Origin: Flavobacteriaceae bacterium
Lineage (GTDB): Bacteria > Bacteroidota > Bacteroidia > Flavobacteriales > Flavobacteriaceae
DNA: 12,879 bases
NCBI GenBank assembly: GCA_023262245.1
Contig: JALRDC010000012.1
Span: 1-12,879, forward strand
Direction: 5' to 3'
Made by a program: the position numbers and the translations under genes
The notes under the pieces: generated by a model
What the model was told of the DNA's origin: nothing
Seen by the model: the letters and a program-made list of their open reading frames with translations, nothing else
Database searches by the model: none
Shown here: one piece after another, positions 6,270-12,879 of the stretch
Layout of the letters: each line of letters opens with the position of its first letter
Position numbering within the stretch: position 1 is the stretch's first letter

Positions 6270-7559
6270 ATGAAAAGAAGAACATTTATTCAAAAATCAG
6301 CGGCTACAGCTTCCTTATTTAGCATTGTTCCTAGTCATGTTTTAGGTTTCAACAATACGGCACCAAACGATAAAATTCAATTAGGCTTTATAGGAGTTGG
6401 AAAGCAAGGTAGAGGACTGATGAGGAATTTTGTTAATTATGAAGAGGCTGTGGTAGTTGCAGTTAGCGATGTGGATTACAAGAAAATGAATCTTTTTAGT
6501 GAAACTTTTGCTCAATCTCTAAAAGAGAACAAAAAACCCAGTCAAAACCTTAGCGAAATAAAATCTTACAGAGCGTTGTTAGAGCGGAAAGATGTCGATG
6601 CAGTTGTTATTGCTTCCCCGGATCATTGGCACGCTCAAATGGCGGTAGATGCCGCCAAAGCGGGAAAAGATATTTACTGTGAAAAACCACTTTCTTCCTC
6701 AGTAGCCGAAGGGAGAGCGATGGTAGCTGCTGCAAGGAAATACGATCGGGTTTTTCAAACCGGAAGTATGCAGCGTTCATGGGATCGATTTCGGCATGGA
6801 GTAAATTTAATTCGCAATGGATATATAGGAGCAATTAAATCCATAAATGTTGCTATCGGAGCCCCTTATAAGTCCTGTGACCTCCCTACCCAGGAAACCC
6901 CCGAAAATATAGATTGGGATGCCTGGATAGGGCCGGCTCCTTTCAGAGGATATCACACAGATTTAGCCTGCCCCATAGGAGATAAACGCTGGGGAATGTG
7001 GCGTGATTACTATCCTTTTGGAGGTGGAATGGTTACCGATTGGGGTGCCCATATGTTTGATATCGTCCAATGGGCGTTAGACAGGGATCATACGGGACCT
7101 TTATATTTCAACCCTCCAGGTGGGGTTGCCACCGAAGGCTTGACCTATACTTATGAAAACGGAATCACGGTGACGCATACCAAATGGGGAAAAGGAAATA
7201 ATGAAATTCAATTTATTGGAACCGAAGGAAGTTTGGAAATTAGTAGAAGTTATTTGAAAACTTTCCCCAACGCTGCTTTAGCAGAAACACCTTTGAAAGA
7301 CACTGATACACAGCGGGTATATGAAAGTCCTAATCACCATCTAGATTGGTTGAAAGCCATCAAAAATCGGACACGACCTATTTGTGATGTAGAGGTGGGA
7401 CATCGTACCGCTTCGGTTTGTAATGTGGCCAATATTGCCTATGCGTTACAACGTCCGCTGGAATGGAACCCTACATTGGAACAATTTGTCAATGATCCGG
7501 GAGCCAATTTAATGTTGGACCGCGCCTATAGAGGAAATTGGAATTATAAGGACTTTTAG
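6270..7559 (+). CDS. Tat-exported Gfo/Idh/MocA-family oxidoreductase
   Basis: An NAD(P)-dependent sugar or cyclitol dehydrogenase-type protein of 429 residues. The N-terminus is a twin-arginine signal: KRRTFIQKS followed by a short hydrophobic stretch to about residue 26, so export to the periplasm with cofactor already bound is likely. The Rossmann dinucleotide motif is GVGKQG at 42-47, then SPDHWHA at 116-122 and the family's EKP motif at 138-140 (YCEKPL). The C-terminal substrate domain has GGGMVTDWGAHMFD at 251-264, with D257 and H261 as likely active-site residues, and ends in ANLMLDRAYRGNW, common in the Bacteroidota and Planctomycetes branch. No sugar-utilisation genes such as SusCD or glycoside hydrolases are nearby, so the substrate is unknown. 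The 70-bp gap before it is shared with the divergent acyltransferase gene; I see no convincing promoter in it. Its TAG stop overlaps the argH stop on the other strand. Confidence 0.93.
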   Translation: MKRRTFIQKSAATASLFSIVPSHVLGFNNTAPNDKIQLGFIGVGKQGRGLMRNFVNYEEAVVVAVSDVDYKKMNLFSETFAQSLKENKKPSQNLSEIKSYRALLERKDVDAVVIASPDHWHAQMAVDAAKAGKDIYCEKPLSSSVAEGRAMVAAARKYDRVFQTGSMQRSWDRFRHGVNLIRNGYIGAIKSINVAIGAPYKSCDLPTQETPENIDWDAWIGPAPFRGYHTDLACPIGDKRWGMWRDYYPFGGGMVTDWGAHMFDIVQWALDRDHTGPLYFNPPGGVATEGLTYTYENGITVTHTKWGKGNNEIQFIGTEGSLEISRSYLKTFPNAALAETPLKDTDTQRVYESPNHHLDWLKAIKNRTRPICDVEVGHRTASVCNVANIAYALQRPLEWNPTLEQFVNDPGANLMLDRAYRGNWNYKDF

Positions 7560-8836
7560 GAAAACAATTGTTCCATTTTCTTTTGAATTTCATCTAATTG
7601 CAGGTTCCCAATACTGCCTAGATGAGTATGATTAAGGTCTTTTTTTGGAGTAAACTTTCCAGCTGCAATTTCAGCCCCCATTTTTTGATAAGCCTCCCGA
7701 AAAGGCATTCCTTCCTTAACCCATTCATTTAGTGTATCTACGCTGTACATATACTGGTATTTTCCTTCTTGACTCTGATCTTTTACTTCAATGGATTGAA
7801 GACTAAAATGCATCATTTCCAAACAGGATTTAATTTCCTGAATAGCTTCAATAATAGGTCCTTTAGCCAATTGCATTTCTCTGTGGTATCCACTGGATAA
7901 ATTGGATGTAAGAAGAGCCAGTTGTTGGGGCAGTCCTTGAATCAGGTTGCACTTTCCGCGTATTAACTCAAATACGTCAGGATTTTTTTTATGAGGCATG
8001 ATACTGGAACCTGTTGTTAGATCATCGGGAAAACTGACAAAATTGTAATCCTGACCCATATAAAGGCAAATATCTTGAGCTAGTTTTGCTAAAGTGGCAC
8101 CAAGAAGTCCAAGGGCAACAGCAGTCGTTTTTTCCACTTTTCCTCTCCCCATTTGAGCCGCCATGACATTGTATTTTAAATTATCAAACCCCAATGTTTT
8201 TGTAGTCATTTTCCGGTCAATAGGAAAAGAGCTTCCAAAACCTGCAGCACTTCCTAAAGGATTTTGATCGACTATTTTTAACACGCTATTTAGTACGTAA
8301 AGATCATCTATTAGACTTTCAGCATAGGCAGAAAACCACAAACCGAATGAAGAAGGCATGGCCACTTGCATATGTGTATATCCTGGCATTAAAACAGTTT
8401 TGTGTTTCTTAGCTAGAGTAATTAAGAGATCAAAGAGAATTTTGGTTAATGACTTTATTTCATTTAACTCGGATTTAATGAAAAGTTGTAAAGCAACCAA
8501 AACTTGATCATTTCTGGATCGAGCGGTGTGTATTTTTTTGCCTAAGTCTCCTAACTTATCAATTAGTAAATATTCAATTTTGGAGTGCATGTCTTCAAAC
8601 TCTTCCTCAATTTGAAAGGAACCTTTGATTGCAGACACTTCAATCGTTTTGAGTTCATCCTCCAAAAGCTTTGCTTCTTCTATTGAAATCAAACCAACTT
8701 TCCCAAGCATTTGAGCATGCGCTATGGATGCTTTACAATCGTAGGGAGCTAAGACAAGGTCGTAAATTCGATCTTTGCCTACTGTAAAATGATCTACTTT
8801 CTGATCGGTTGGAGTTCCTTTTTGCCAAAGTTTCAT
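7556..8836 (-). CDS. argH: Argininosuccinate lyase
   Basis: Catalyses the last step of arginine synthesis, splitting argininosuccinate into arginine and fumarate in the cytoplasm. The product has 426 residues, slightly shorter than the roughly 460 of many homologues. Fumarase/aspartase superfamily motifs are present in order: HTARSRND at 103-110, GYTHMQ at 152-157 with H155 as the likely catalytic base, and the signature GSSIMPHKKNP at 276-286, whose serines form the flexible catalytic loop. It is the last gene of the arginine operon. Its ATG is separated from the argE stop by only 2 nt (TAACTATG), so it depends on upstream transcription and probably on coupled translation. The 3' end overlaps the stop of the convergent oxidoreductase gene (TTAG at 7556-7559), leaving no room for a conventional terminator between them. 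Confidence 0.97.
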   Translation of the reverse strand: MKLWQKGTPTDQKVDHFTVGKDRIYDLVLAPYDCKASIAHAQMLGKVGLISIEEAKLLEDELKTIEVSAIKGSFQIEEEFEDMHSKIEYLLIDKLGDLGKKIHTARSRNDQVLVALQLFIKSELNEIKSLTKILFDLLITLAKKHKTVLMPGYTHMQVAMPSSFGLWFSAYAESLIDDLYVLNSVLKIVDQNPLGSAAGFGSSFPIDRKMTTKTLGFDNLKYNVMAAQMGRGKVEKTTAVALGLLGATLAKLAQDICLYMGQDYNFVSFPDDLTTGSSIMPHKKNPDVFELIRGKCNLIQGLPQQLALLTSNLSSGYHREMQLAKGPIIEAIQEIKSCLEMMHFSLQSIEVKDQSQEGKYQYMYSVDTLNEWVKEGMPFREAYQKMGAEIAAGKFTPKKDLNHTHLGSIGNLQLDEIQKKMEQLFS

Positions 8837-8838
8837 AG

Positions 8839-9888
8839 TTAAAGAATTTGTTTTAATAAGTCAATATAAAGTGTAATTCCTTCTTCAATTTCTCGAACAA
8901 AGATATATTCATCAGCAGAATGAGAACGGGTAGAATCACCGGGGCCAATTTTTAAGGAAGGACATTTTAGTGCTGCCTGGTCTGATAGTGTTGGAGAACC
9001 GTAAGTTTTTCTACCTAGTTTTTTTCCTGCTATTACTAAAGGATGGTCTGTAGGGATCGATGAACTTTCTAAGTTGAGGGAGCGGGCTTTTACCTGACAG
9101 GGAAGTTCAGCTTCAATAATTGATTTAATGGATTCATTGGTGTAGCACTCATTTACTCGAACATCTAAAACCAAATGTACTTCGGATGGGACAACATTGT
9201 GTTGACTACCCGCATCTATTTGAGTTAAAGTTACTTTAACAGGTCCTAAAACAGGAGAGACTTTGTCGAAATTAAGCCCCTCAATGCATTCTATGACCTT
9301 TGGGAGTTTCATTAGTGGGTTGTCATCATTAGGATGCGCAGCATGACTTGCTGTCCCTTTAATTAATGCATCGAATACAATCAGTCCTTTTTCGGCAACG
9401 GCTAAATTCATTTGGGTAGGTTCCCCAACGATAGCCAAATCAATTTTTGGAAGAGAAGACAATAAAGATCTTAGACTTTTATCTCCTGCAATTTCTTCCT
9501 CTGCAGAAGCCACCATTAACAAATTGTAGTTAAGGTCAGGCATTTCATAATAATGAGTAAATAGAGCTAATAGAGAAACTAGAGATCCCCCCGCGTCATT
9601 ACTCCCTAGACCGTAAAGTTTCCCTTCTATAATTTCTGGATCAAAAGGGTCTCGGGTATAGGCTTGATTCGGTTGAACTGTGTCGTGATGTGAGTTAAGT
9701 AAAAGGGTAGGTTTTTTAGGATCAAAAGATTTATTAAATGCCCAAAGGTTGTTATCCTTTCTCTCAAAAGGAATCTTATAGTGATCAAACCACTGCTCCA
9801 ACCGATCGGCTGTTCGACCTTCGTTTTTTGAAAAGGACTCAATTCGGATTAAATCTTGTAAAAGTGTAATGGCGTTTTGGGTAAGCAT
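8839..9888 (-). CDS. argE: M20-family deacylase, ArgE-type (probable N-acyl-citrulline/ornithine deacylase)
   Basis: A zinc-dependent M20 amidohydrolase of 349 residues. Metal and catalytic residues are visible: H67 and catalytic D69 in NSHHDTV, bridging D98 in GSNDAGG, the glutamate cluster E130-E132 in ASAEEEIAG, E156 in VGEPT, and H323 near the end in STRSHSADE. A central lid/dimerisation domain lies between about 165 and 275 (AEKGLIVFDALIKG and SQHNVVPSE). Because the operon carries a carbamoyltransferase of the acyl-ornithine type, the likely substrate is N-acyl-L-citrulline rather than N-acetylornithine. The serine specificity residue of that enzyme points to the succinyl form. This is inference from context; sequence alone does not separate ArgE, DapE and related deacylases well. 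The start overlaps the argB stop by 1 nt (TAATG), and the argH ATG follows the stop after 2 nt. Confidence 0.88.
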   Translation of the reverse strand: MLTQNAITLLQDLIRIESFSKNEGRTADRLEQWFDHYKIPFERKDNNLWAFNKSFDPKKPTLLLNSHHDTVQPNQAYTRDPFDPEIIEGKLYGLGSNDAGGSLVSLLALFTHYYEMPDLNYNLLMVASAEEEIAGDKSLRSLLSSLPKIDLAIVGEPTQMNLAVAEKGLIVFDALIKGTASHAAHPNDDNPLMKLPKVIECIEGLNFDKVSPVLGPVKVTLTQIDAGSQHNVVPSEVHLVLDVRVNECYTNESIKSIIEAELPCQVKARSLNLESSSIPTDHPLVIAGKKLGRKTYGSPTLSDQAALKCPSLKIGPGDSTRSHSADEYIFVREIEEGITLYIDLLKQIL

Positions 9889-10661
9889 TATTGTATAATT
9901 TTTGTGAATTGTTTTTCAGTGGACAATATCATGGAATTTCCTATTCGAACTTCTTTTACTCCGTTTTTCAATGCTTGAAAACAATTGTGCAGTTTTGGCA
10001 ACATTCCATCGGCGATCACTCCGGCTGATTTTAATTGGCTATACAACTTAAAATTTATTTCAGGGATGACCGAATGTTCGTCTTCAATATTTTGGAGTAC
10101 TCCTTTTTTTTCAAAACAATAGCTCAGAACCACTTCATAATGCTCCGAGAGCGCTGTGGCAAGACCGGCTGCAACAGTATCTGCATTGGTGTTCAGCAGT
10201 TGACCTTTCCCATCATGAGATACCGCACAACACACAGGGCTAATCCCAAGGTCTAAAAGGTTTTTAAAAAAGGGAGTGTTAATGGTTTTTAGGTCTCCAA
10301 CAAAACCATAATCAATTTTTTCTACCGCTCTTTTTGTAGCGGTATAACTTGCAGCGTCTGCTCCTGAAAGTCCTAGGGCATTACATGAATAGTTTTGGAG
10401 TTGTGCAACGATCGTTTTATTGATTTTTCCTGCGTAAAGCATTGTAACCAAATCTAAATTGGCTTGATCTGTAATTCTTCTACCTTCAATTAATTTTACT
10501 GGAACTCCCATTTTTTTTGCAAGGCTTGTAGCTTCTTTTCCTCCTCCATGAACTAGGATTTTTGGCCCGTTAAGTCCAGCAAAATCTTTTAAAAAAGTCT
10601 GCAACTTTTCTGTATGGTCAATTACATTTCCACCAATTTTTATGATCTGTAATTCATCCAT
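9888..10661 (-). CDS. argB: N-acetylglutamate (or N-succinylglutamate) kinase
   Basis: An amino-acid-kinase-fold enzyme that phosphorylates the acylated glutamate at the second step of arginine synthesis. From the chosen ATG at 10659-10661 it has 257 residues, close to the arginine-insensitive E. coli enzyme. Motifs are KIGGN at 8-12 and HGGGK at 38-42 for phosphate binding, GRR at 60-62, GLSGAD at 97-102, NTNAD at 157-161 and ADGMLPK at 217-223. The protein begins directly with the first beta strand and lacks the N-terminal helix found in arginine-inhibited hexameric kinases. An alternative TTG start two codons upstream (10667) is less likely. The chosen ATG gives an 8-nt overlap, ATGGATGA, with the carbamoyltransferase stop. 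The next gene starts in the TAATG at its own stop. Whether the acyl group is acetyl or succinyl is not visible from this gene. Confidence 0.95.
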   Translation of the reverse strand: MDELQIIKIGGNVIDHTEKLQTFLKDFAGLNGPKILVHGGGKEATSLAKKMGVPVKLIEGRRITDQANLDLVTMLYAGKINKTIVAQLQNYSCNALGLSGADAASYTATKRAVEKIDYGFVGDLKTINTPFFKNLLDLGISPVCCAVSHDGKGQLLNTNADTVAAGLATALSEHYEVVLSYCFEKKGVLQNIEDEHSVIPEINFKLYSQLKSAGVIADGMLPKLHNCFQALKNGVKEVRIGNSMILSTEKQFTKIIQ

Positions 10662-11604
10662 TTTCAAGTATTGTTTTCAGTACCACTTGTGCAGCAAAGG
10701 TTCGATTATTCGCTTGTTGAATCACTAGAGCATTAGGAGAATTTAAAACCTCATCTGTCGCGACTATATTTCTTCTTATGGGCAAACAATGCATGAATTT
10801 TGCTTGCTGGGTTAGTTTCATTTTCTCTTGGGTCAGCATCCATTCCTTATCTGTTCTTAGAATTTTTCCATATTGGGAATAGGAACACCAATTTTTTGCA
10901 TAGACAAAATCGGCTCCCTCTAAAGCTTCTTTTTGATCATACACACAAGGAGTATTACCTGTAATTTCAGGATTTAATTCGTATCCTTTGGGTTGAGCGA
11001 TGACAAAATCGGCATCCAGCAGTTGTACCATTCTGCTAAAGGAATTTCCAACAGCATGGGGTAAAGCCTTAGGGTGGGGCGCCCATGTAAGCACAATCTT
11101 TGGACGTTTTTTAGTATTGAATTCCTTAATAGTAATTGCATCTGCAAGAGCTTGTAGGGGATGAGCAGTAGCACTTTCCATATTGATTACTGGGATGCTG
11201 GCGTATTTTATAAAACTTTTGAGAACCAACTCTTGTTCGTCTTTTTCTTTATCGCTTAAGCTAGCAAATGCCCGAATAGCAACAACATCACAATATTGAG
11301 ACACTACTGCGGCAGCTTCACGTATGTGCTCCGATCGCAAACCACTCATTTCGGTTCCATCTTCAAATTCTAATGCCCAGGCTTCATTTGAAAAATTCAT
11401 CACCATTGTTTTTACCCCAAGGTGTTGGGCCGCTTTTTGAGTACTTAAGCGGGTTCTTAGGCTAGGATTAAAAAAGAGCATTCCTAAGGTTTTATGAGTC
11501 CCTACAGATTCAAATTTATAGGGATCTTTTTTTAATTCTAATCCCTGATTTACTGCTTGGTTTAAATCGGGAAGATCGTTTATGGTTAAAAATTGTTTCA
11601 TCAT
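10654..11604 (-). CDS. argF': N-succinylornithine/N-acetylornithine carbamoyltransferase
   Basis: A transcarbamylase acting on N-acylated ornithine, making N-acyl-citrulline from carbamoyl phosphate. It is the distinct type known from Bacteroides and Xanthomonas, not ordinary ornithine carbamoyltransferase. The 316-residue product aligns without gaps to my recollection of the Bacteroides fragilis enzyme over the first 92 residues. Motifs are FFNPSLRTRLSTQKAA (carbamoyl-phosphate site SLRTR), ATAHPLQALAD, TWAPHPKALP, YAKNW and HCLPIRRN. Counting from the second Met, the specificity position is S90 in GLRSEH. It is Pro90 in the Bacteroides succinyl enzyme and Glu92 in the Xanthomonas acetyl enzyme. 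Ser, like Pro, is reported to favour N-succinylornithine. Two adjacent ATG codons (11604 and 11601) are possible starts; the first directly follows the argD stop. It overlaps argB by 8 nt. Confidence 0.94.
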   Translation of the reverse strand: MMKQFLTINDLPDLNQAVNQGLELKKDPYKFESVGTHKTLGMLFFNPSLRTRLSTQKAAQHLGVKTMVMNFSNEAWALEFEDGTEMSGLRSEHIREAAAVVSQYCDVVAIRAFASLSDKEKDEQELVLKSFIKYASIPVINMESATAHPLQALADAITIKEFNTKKRPKIVLTWAPHPKALPHAVGNSFSRMVQLLDADFVIAQPKGYELNPEITGNTPCVYDQKEALEGADFVYAKNWCSYSQYGKILRTDKEWMLTQEKMKLTQQAKFMHCLPIRRNIVATDEVLNSPNALVIQQANNRTFAAQVVLKTILENG

Positions 11605-12741
11605 TTAGCCGTTTGATTTTAAAGCCAATTCTAGGGCGTTAAAAAAGTAATCAAAATGTTTTTCTTGAACGGTTAATGGAGGTAAGATTCGGATCAGTTT
11701 TTTATTACTACTACCACCGGTAAAGATACGATGCTCATAAATTAATTTTTTTCTTAGTGCAGCAACTTCAAAATCGAACTCTAGTCCTAACATCAAGCCT
11801 CTACCTTTGATTTTTTTGATTTGGGGTAAGGCTGCTGCTCTTTTTCTAAAATAGGCTTCCAAAACAGCGGCTTTTTCTTGAAGTCTCTCTTTTTTAAGAA
11901 CATCCAGTACAGCTAAAGAAGCTCTGCAAGCCAAATGATTTCCTCCAAAGGTAGTACCTAGCATCCCATAGGCTGCTTTAATTTCTGGATGTACTAAAAT
12001 TCCTCCAATAGGAAAACCATTCCCCATTCCTTTGGCCATTGTAATGATATGCGGTGTGATTTTATATTTTTGAAAAGCAAAAAAAGTACCCGTTCGACCA
12101 AAACCTGCCTGAACTTCATCAGCAATTAAACAGATATTGTTTTTTCTACAAATATTTTCCATCTCATAAATGAATTCTTCTGAGGGTTCGTCCAAACCTC
12201 CAACCCCTTGTATGGCCTCAAAAATAACAGCGCAAACATCTCCTTTTGCTATTTCTGTTTCTAGAGCATGAGTGTCATTAAACGCTACAAAGCTTACCGC
12301 CTGTTGTTTGTTTAGAGGGGCATTTATTTTTGGATTATCTGTCGCTGCCACAGCAGCTGAAGTCCTTCCGTGAAAAGCATTGTGAAAAGCAATAATCCGT
12401 TTTTTTGTCGTATGAAAAGAAGCGAGTTTCAAGGCATTTTCTATGGCTTCGGCGCCACTATTACATAGAAAAAGCTGATAATCGTGTAAGCACGATTGTT
12501 CTCCAATGGCGTTTGCCAGATTTTGCTGTAAGGGGTTTTGAACCGCATTGGAATAAAAGGCTAATGCTTCCAATTGTTCTTTAATGGATTTTACATAATG
12601 GGGGTGACTATGACCAATGGATATAACTGCATGTCCACCATATAAATCGAGATACTGTTGTTCTTGATCATCGTATACATAGACATCTTTTCCTCGGCAG
12701 GGATTTACATCATAAAGGGGGTATACATCAAATAGCTTCAT
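11605..12741 (-). CDS. argD: N-acetyl/N-succinylornithine aminotransferase
   Basis: A PLP-dependent class III aminotransferase that converts the N-acyl-glutamate semialdehyde to N-acyl-ornithine, with glutamate as amino donor. The 378-residue length is normal for ArgD. The PLP phosphate site NSGAEA is at 94-99 and AFHGRT at 122-127. The cofactor-binding D208 is in ADEVQAGFGRTG, the Schiff-base lysine is K237 in TMAKGMGNGFPIGG, and TTFGGNHLACRA follows. Related ornithine and GABA aminotransferases share these motifs; the operon makes the arginine role by far the best choice. The ATG immediately follows the proC stop (TAAATG), and its own TAA is immediately followed by the carbamoyltransferase ATG, so translation of the three is probably coupled. 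Acetyl versus succinyl substrate is inferred from the carbamoyltransferase. Confidence 0.95.
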   Translation of the reverse strand: MKLFDVYPLYDVNPCRGKDVYVYDDQEQQYLDLYGGHAVISIGHSHPHYVKSIKEQLEALAFYSNAVQNPLQQNLANAIGEQSCLHDYQLFLCNSGAEAIENALKLASFHTTKKRIIAFHNAFHGRTSAAVAATDNPKINAPLNKQQAVSFVAFNDTHALETEIAKGDVCAVIFEAIQGVGGLDEPSEEFIYEMENICRKNNICLIADEVQAGFGRTGTFFAFQKYKITPHIITMAKGMGNGFPIGGILVHPEIKAAYGMLGTTFGGNHLACRASLAVLDVLKKERLQEKAAVLEAYFRKRAAALPQIKKIKGRGLMLGLEFDFEVAALRKKLIYEHRIFTGGSSNKKLIRILPPLTVQEKHFDYFFNALELALKSNG

Positions 12742-12879
12742 TTACTGTTGTGCGATTAAATTTATTTTATCAAAAGAGGCATTTAAGCCTTTTATTAACG
12801 AGGAGCTTAAACCTTGGTGCTCCATCTCGTTCAAACCTGTTATAGTACAACCCCTGGGGGTTGTAACTCGATCAATTTC
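12742..12879 (-). CDS. proC: Pyrroline-5-carboxylate reductase, C-terminal end (runs off the right edge)
   Basis: Only the last 45 codons and the TAA stop (12742-12744) lie in the window. The translated tail contains VTTPRGCTITGLNEMEHQG and SSSLIKGLNASFDKIN. This matches the conserved ProC C-terminal pattern VT(S/T)PxGxTIxGL followed by an E, a G and an amphipathic helix. ProC reduces 1-pyrroline-5-carboxylate to proline with NAD(P)H. The conserved PGG is PRG here. The stop abuts the argD ATG without any spacer, so proC is almost certainly the upstream member of the arginine operon. The identification rests on a short tail but the motif is distinctive. Confidence 0.87.
   Translation of the reverse strand, partial: EIDRVTTPRGCTITGLNEMEHQGLSSSLIKGLNASFDKINLIAQQ
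12846..12865. repeat. GC-rich palindrome inside proC
   Basis: Perfect 9-bp arms TACAACCCC (12846-12854) and GGGGTTGTA (12857-12865) surround a 2-nt centre. It falls on the codons for the conserved VTTPRGC stretch of ProC, so coding constraint may explain much of it. Its high G+C content stands out from the local AT-rich DNA, and the transcript could form a strong stem about 100 nt before the argD start. Confidence 0.5.

Noticed and set aside
10662..10667. TTG start of argB two codons upstream
   Set aside because: The ATG at 10661 is a stronger codon and gives a typical ATGGATGA stop-start overlap; the extra two residues add nothing.
1..12879. CRISPR arrays, insertion sequences, tRNA or rRNA genes
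   Set aside because: No regularly spaced repeats, transposase motifs, long terminal inverted repeats or recognisable RNA gene were seen; genes cover almost the whole window.

Overview
The window looks like a chromosomal segment of a Bacteroidota bacterium, most likely Flavobacteriia. Several signs point that way. By eye the base composition is about 35-40% G+C, and clear Shine-Dalgarno sites are absent. A TAnnTTTG-type promoter element is visible upstream of lpd. The arginine genes include the acetyl/succinylornithine carbamoyltransferase type with proC alongside, and there is a DUF4377 lipoprotein. A marine or saline habitat is only an inference, drawn from the NhaC antiporter.

Layout. Positions 1-622 hold the 5' part of katG (minus strand, running off the left edge). 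Positions 758-3295 hold three minus-strand genes: a two-helix exported protein of unknown function, an O-methyltransferase-like enzyme, and the Na+/H+ antiporter nhaC. lpd (dihydrolipoamide dehydrogenase) follows on the plus strand at 3410-4810. Its stop overlaps the stop of a convergent pair, an HGSNAT-like membrane acyltransferase and a DUF4377 lipoprotein that overlap each other by 8 nt. A Tat-exported Gfo/Idh/MocA oxidoreductase lies at 6270-7559 on the plus strand. Its stop overlaps the end of the arginine operon in the same TTAG arrangement.

Positions 7556-12879 are a compact minus-strand arginine operon in the order proC (3' end only), argD, argF', argB, argE, argH. Junctions range from an 8-nt overlap to a 2-nt gap. 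Together the genes cover phosphorylation of the acylated glutamate, transamination to acyl-ornithine, carbamoylation of acyl-ornithine, deacylation of acyl-citrulline, and the final lyase step to arginine. argC and argG are not in the window and would be expected upstream, beyond the right edge. The specificity residue of the carbamoyltransferase is Ser, which suggests N-succinylated rather than N-acetylated intermediates.

The most unusual feature is an abrupt composition and codon-usage change inside katG. The first 360 bases of the window are about 53% G+C with GGC/CTG/CGC-rich codons, while the N-terminal coding part (361-622) is about 40% G+C. This suggests recombination with a foreign katG or an assembly chimera at the contig edge. 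No CRISPR array, mobile element, tRNA, rRNA or defence system was recognised. Apart from katG and the regulatory questions listed, this is mostly ordinary core metabolism, and no intergenic gap exceeds about 135 bases.
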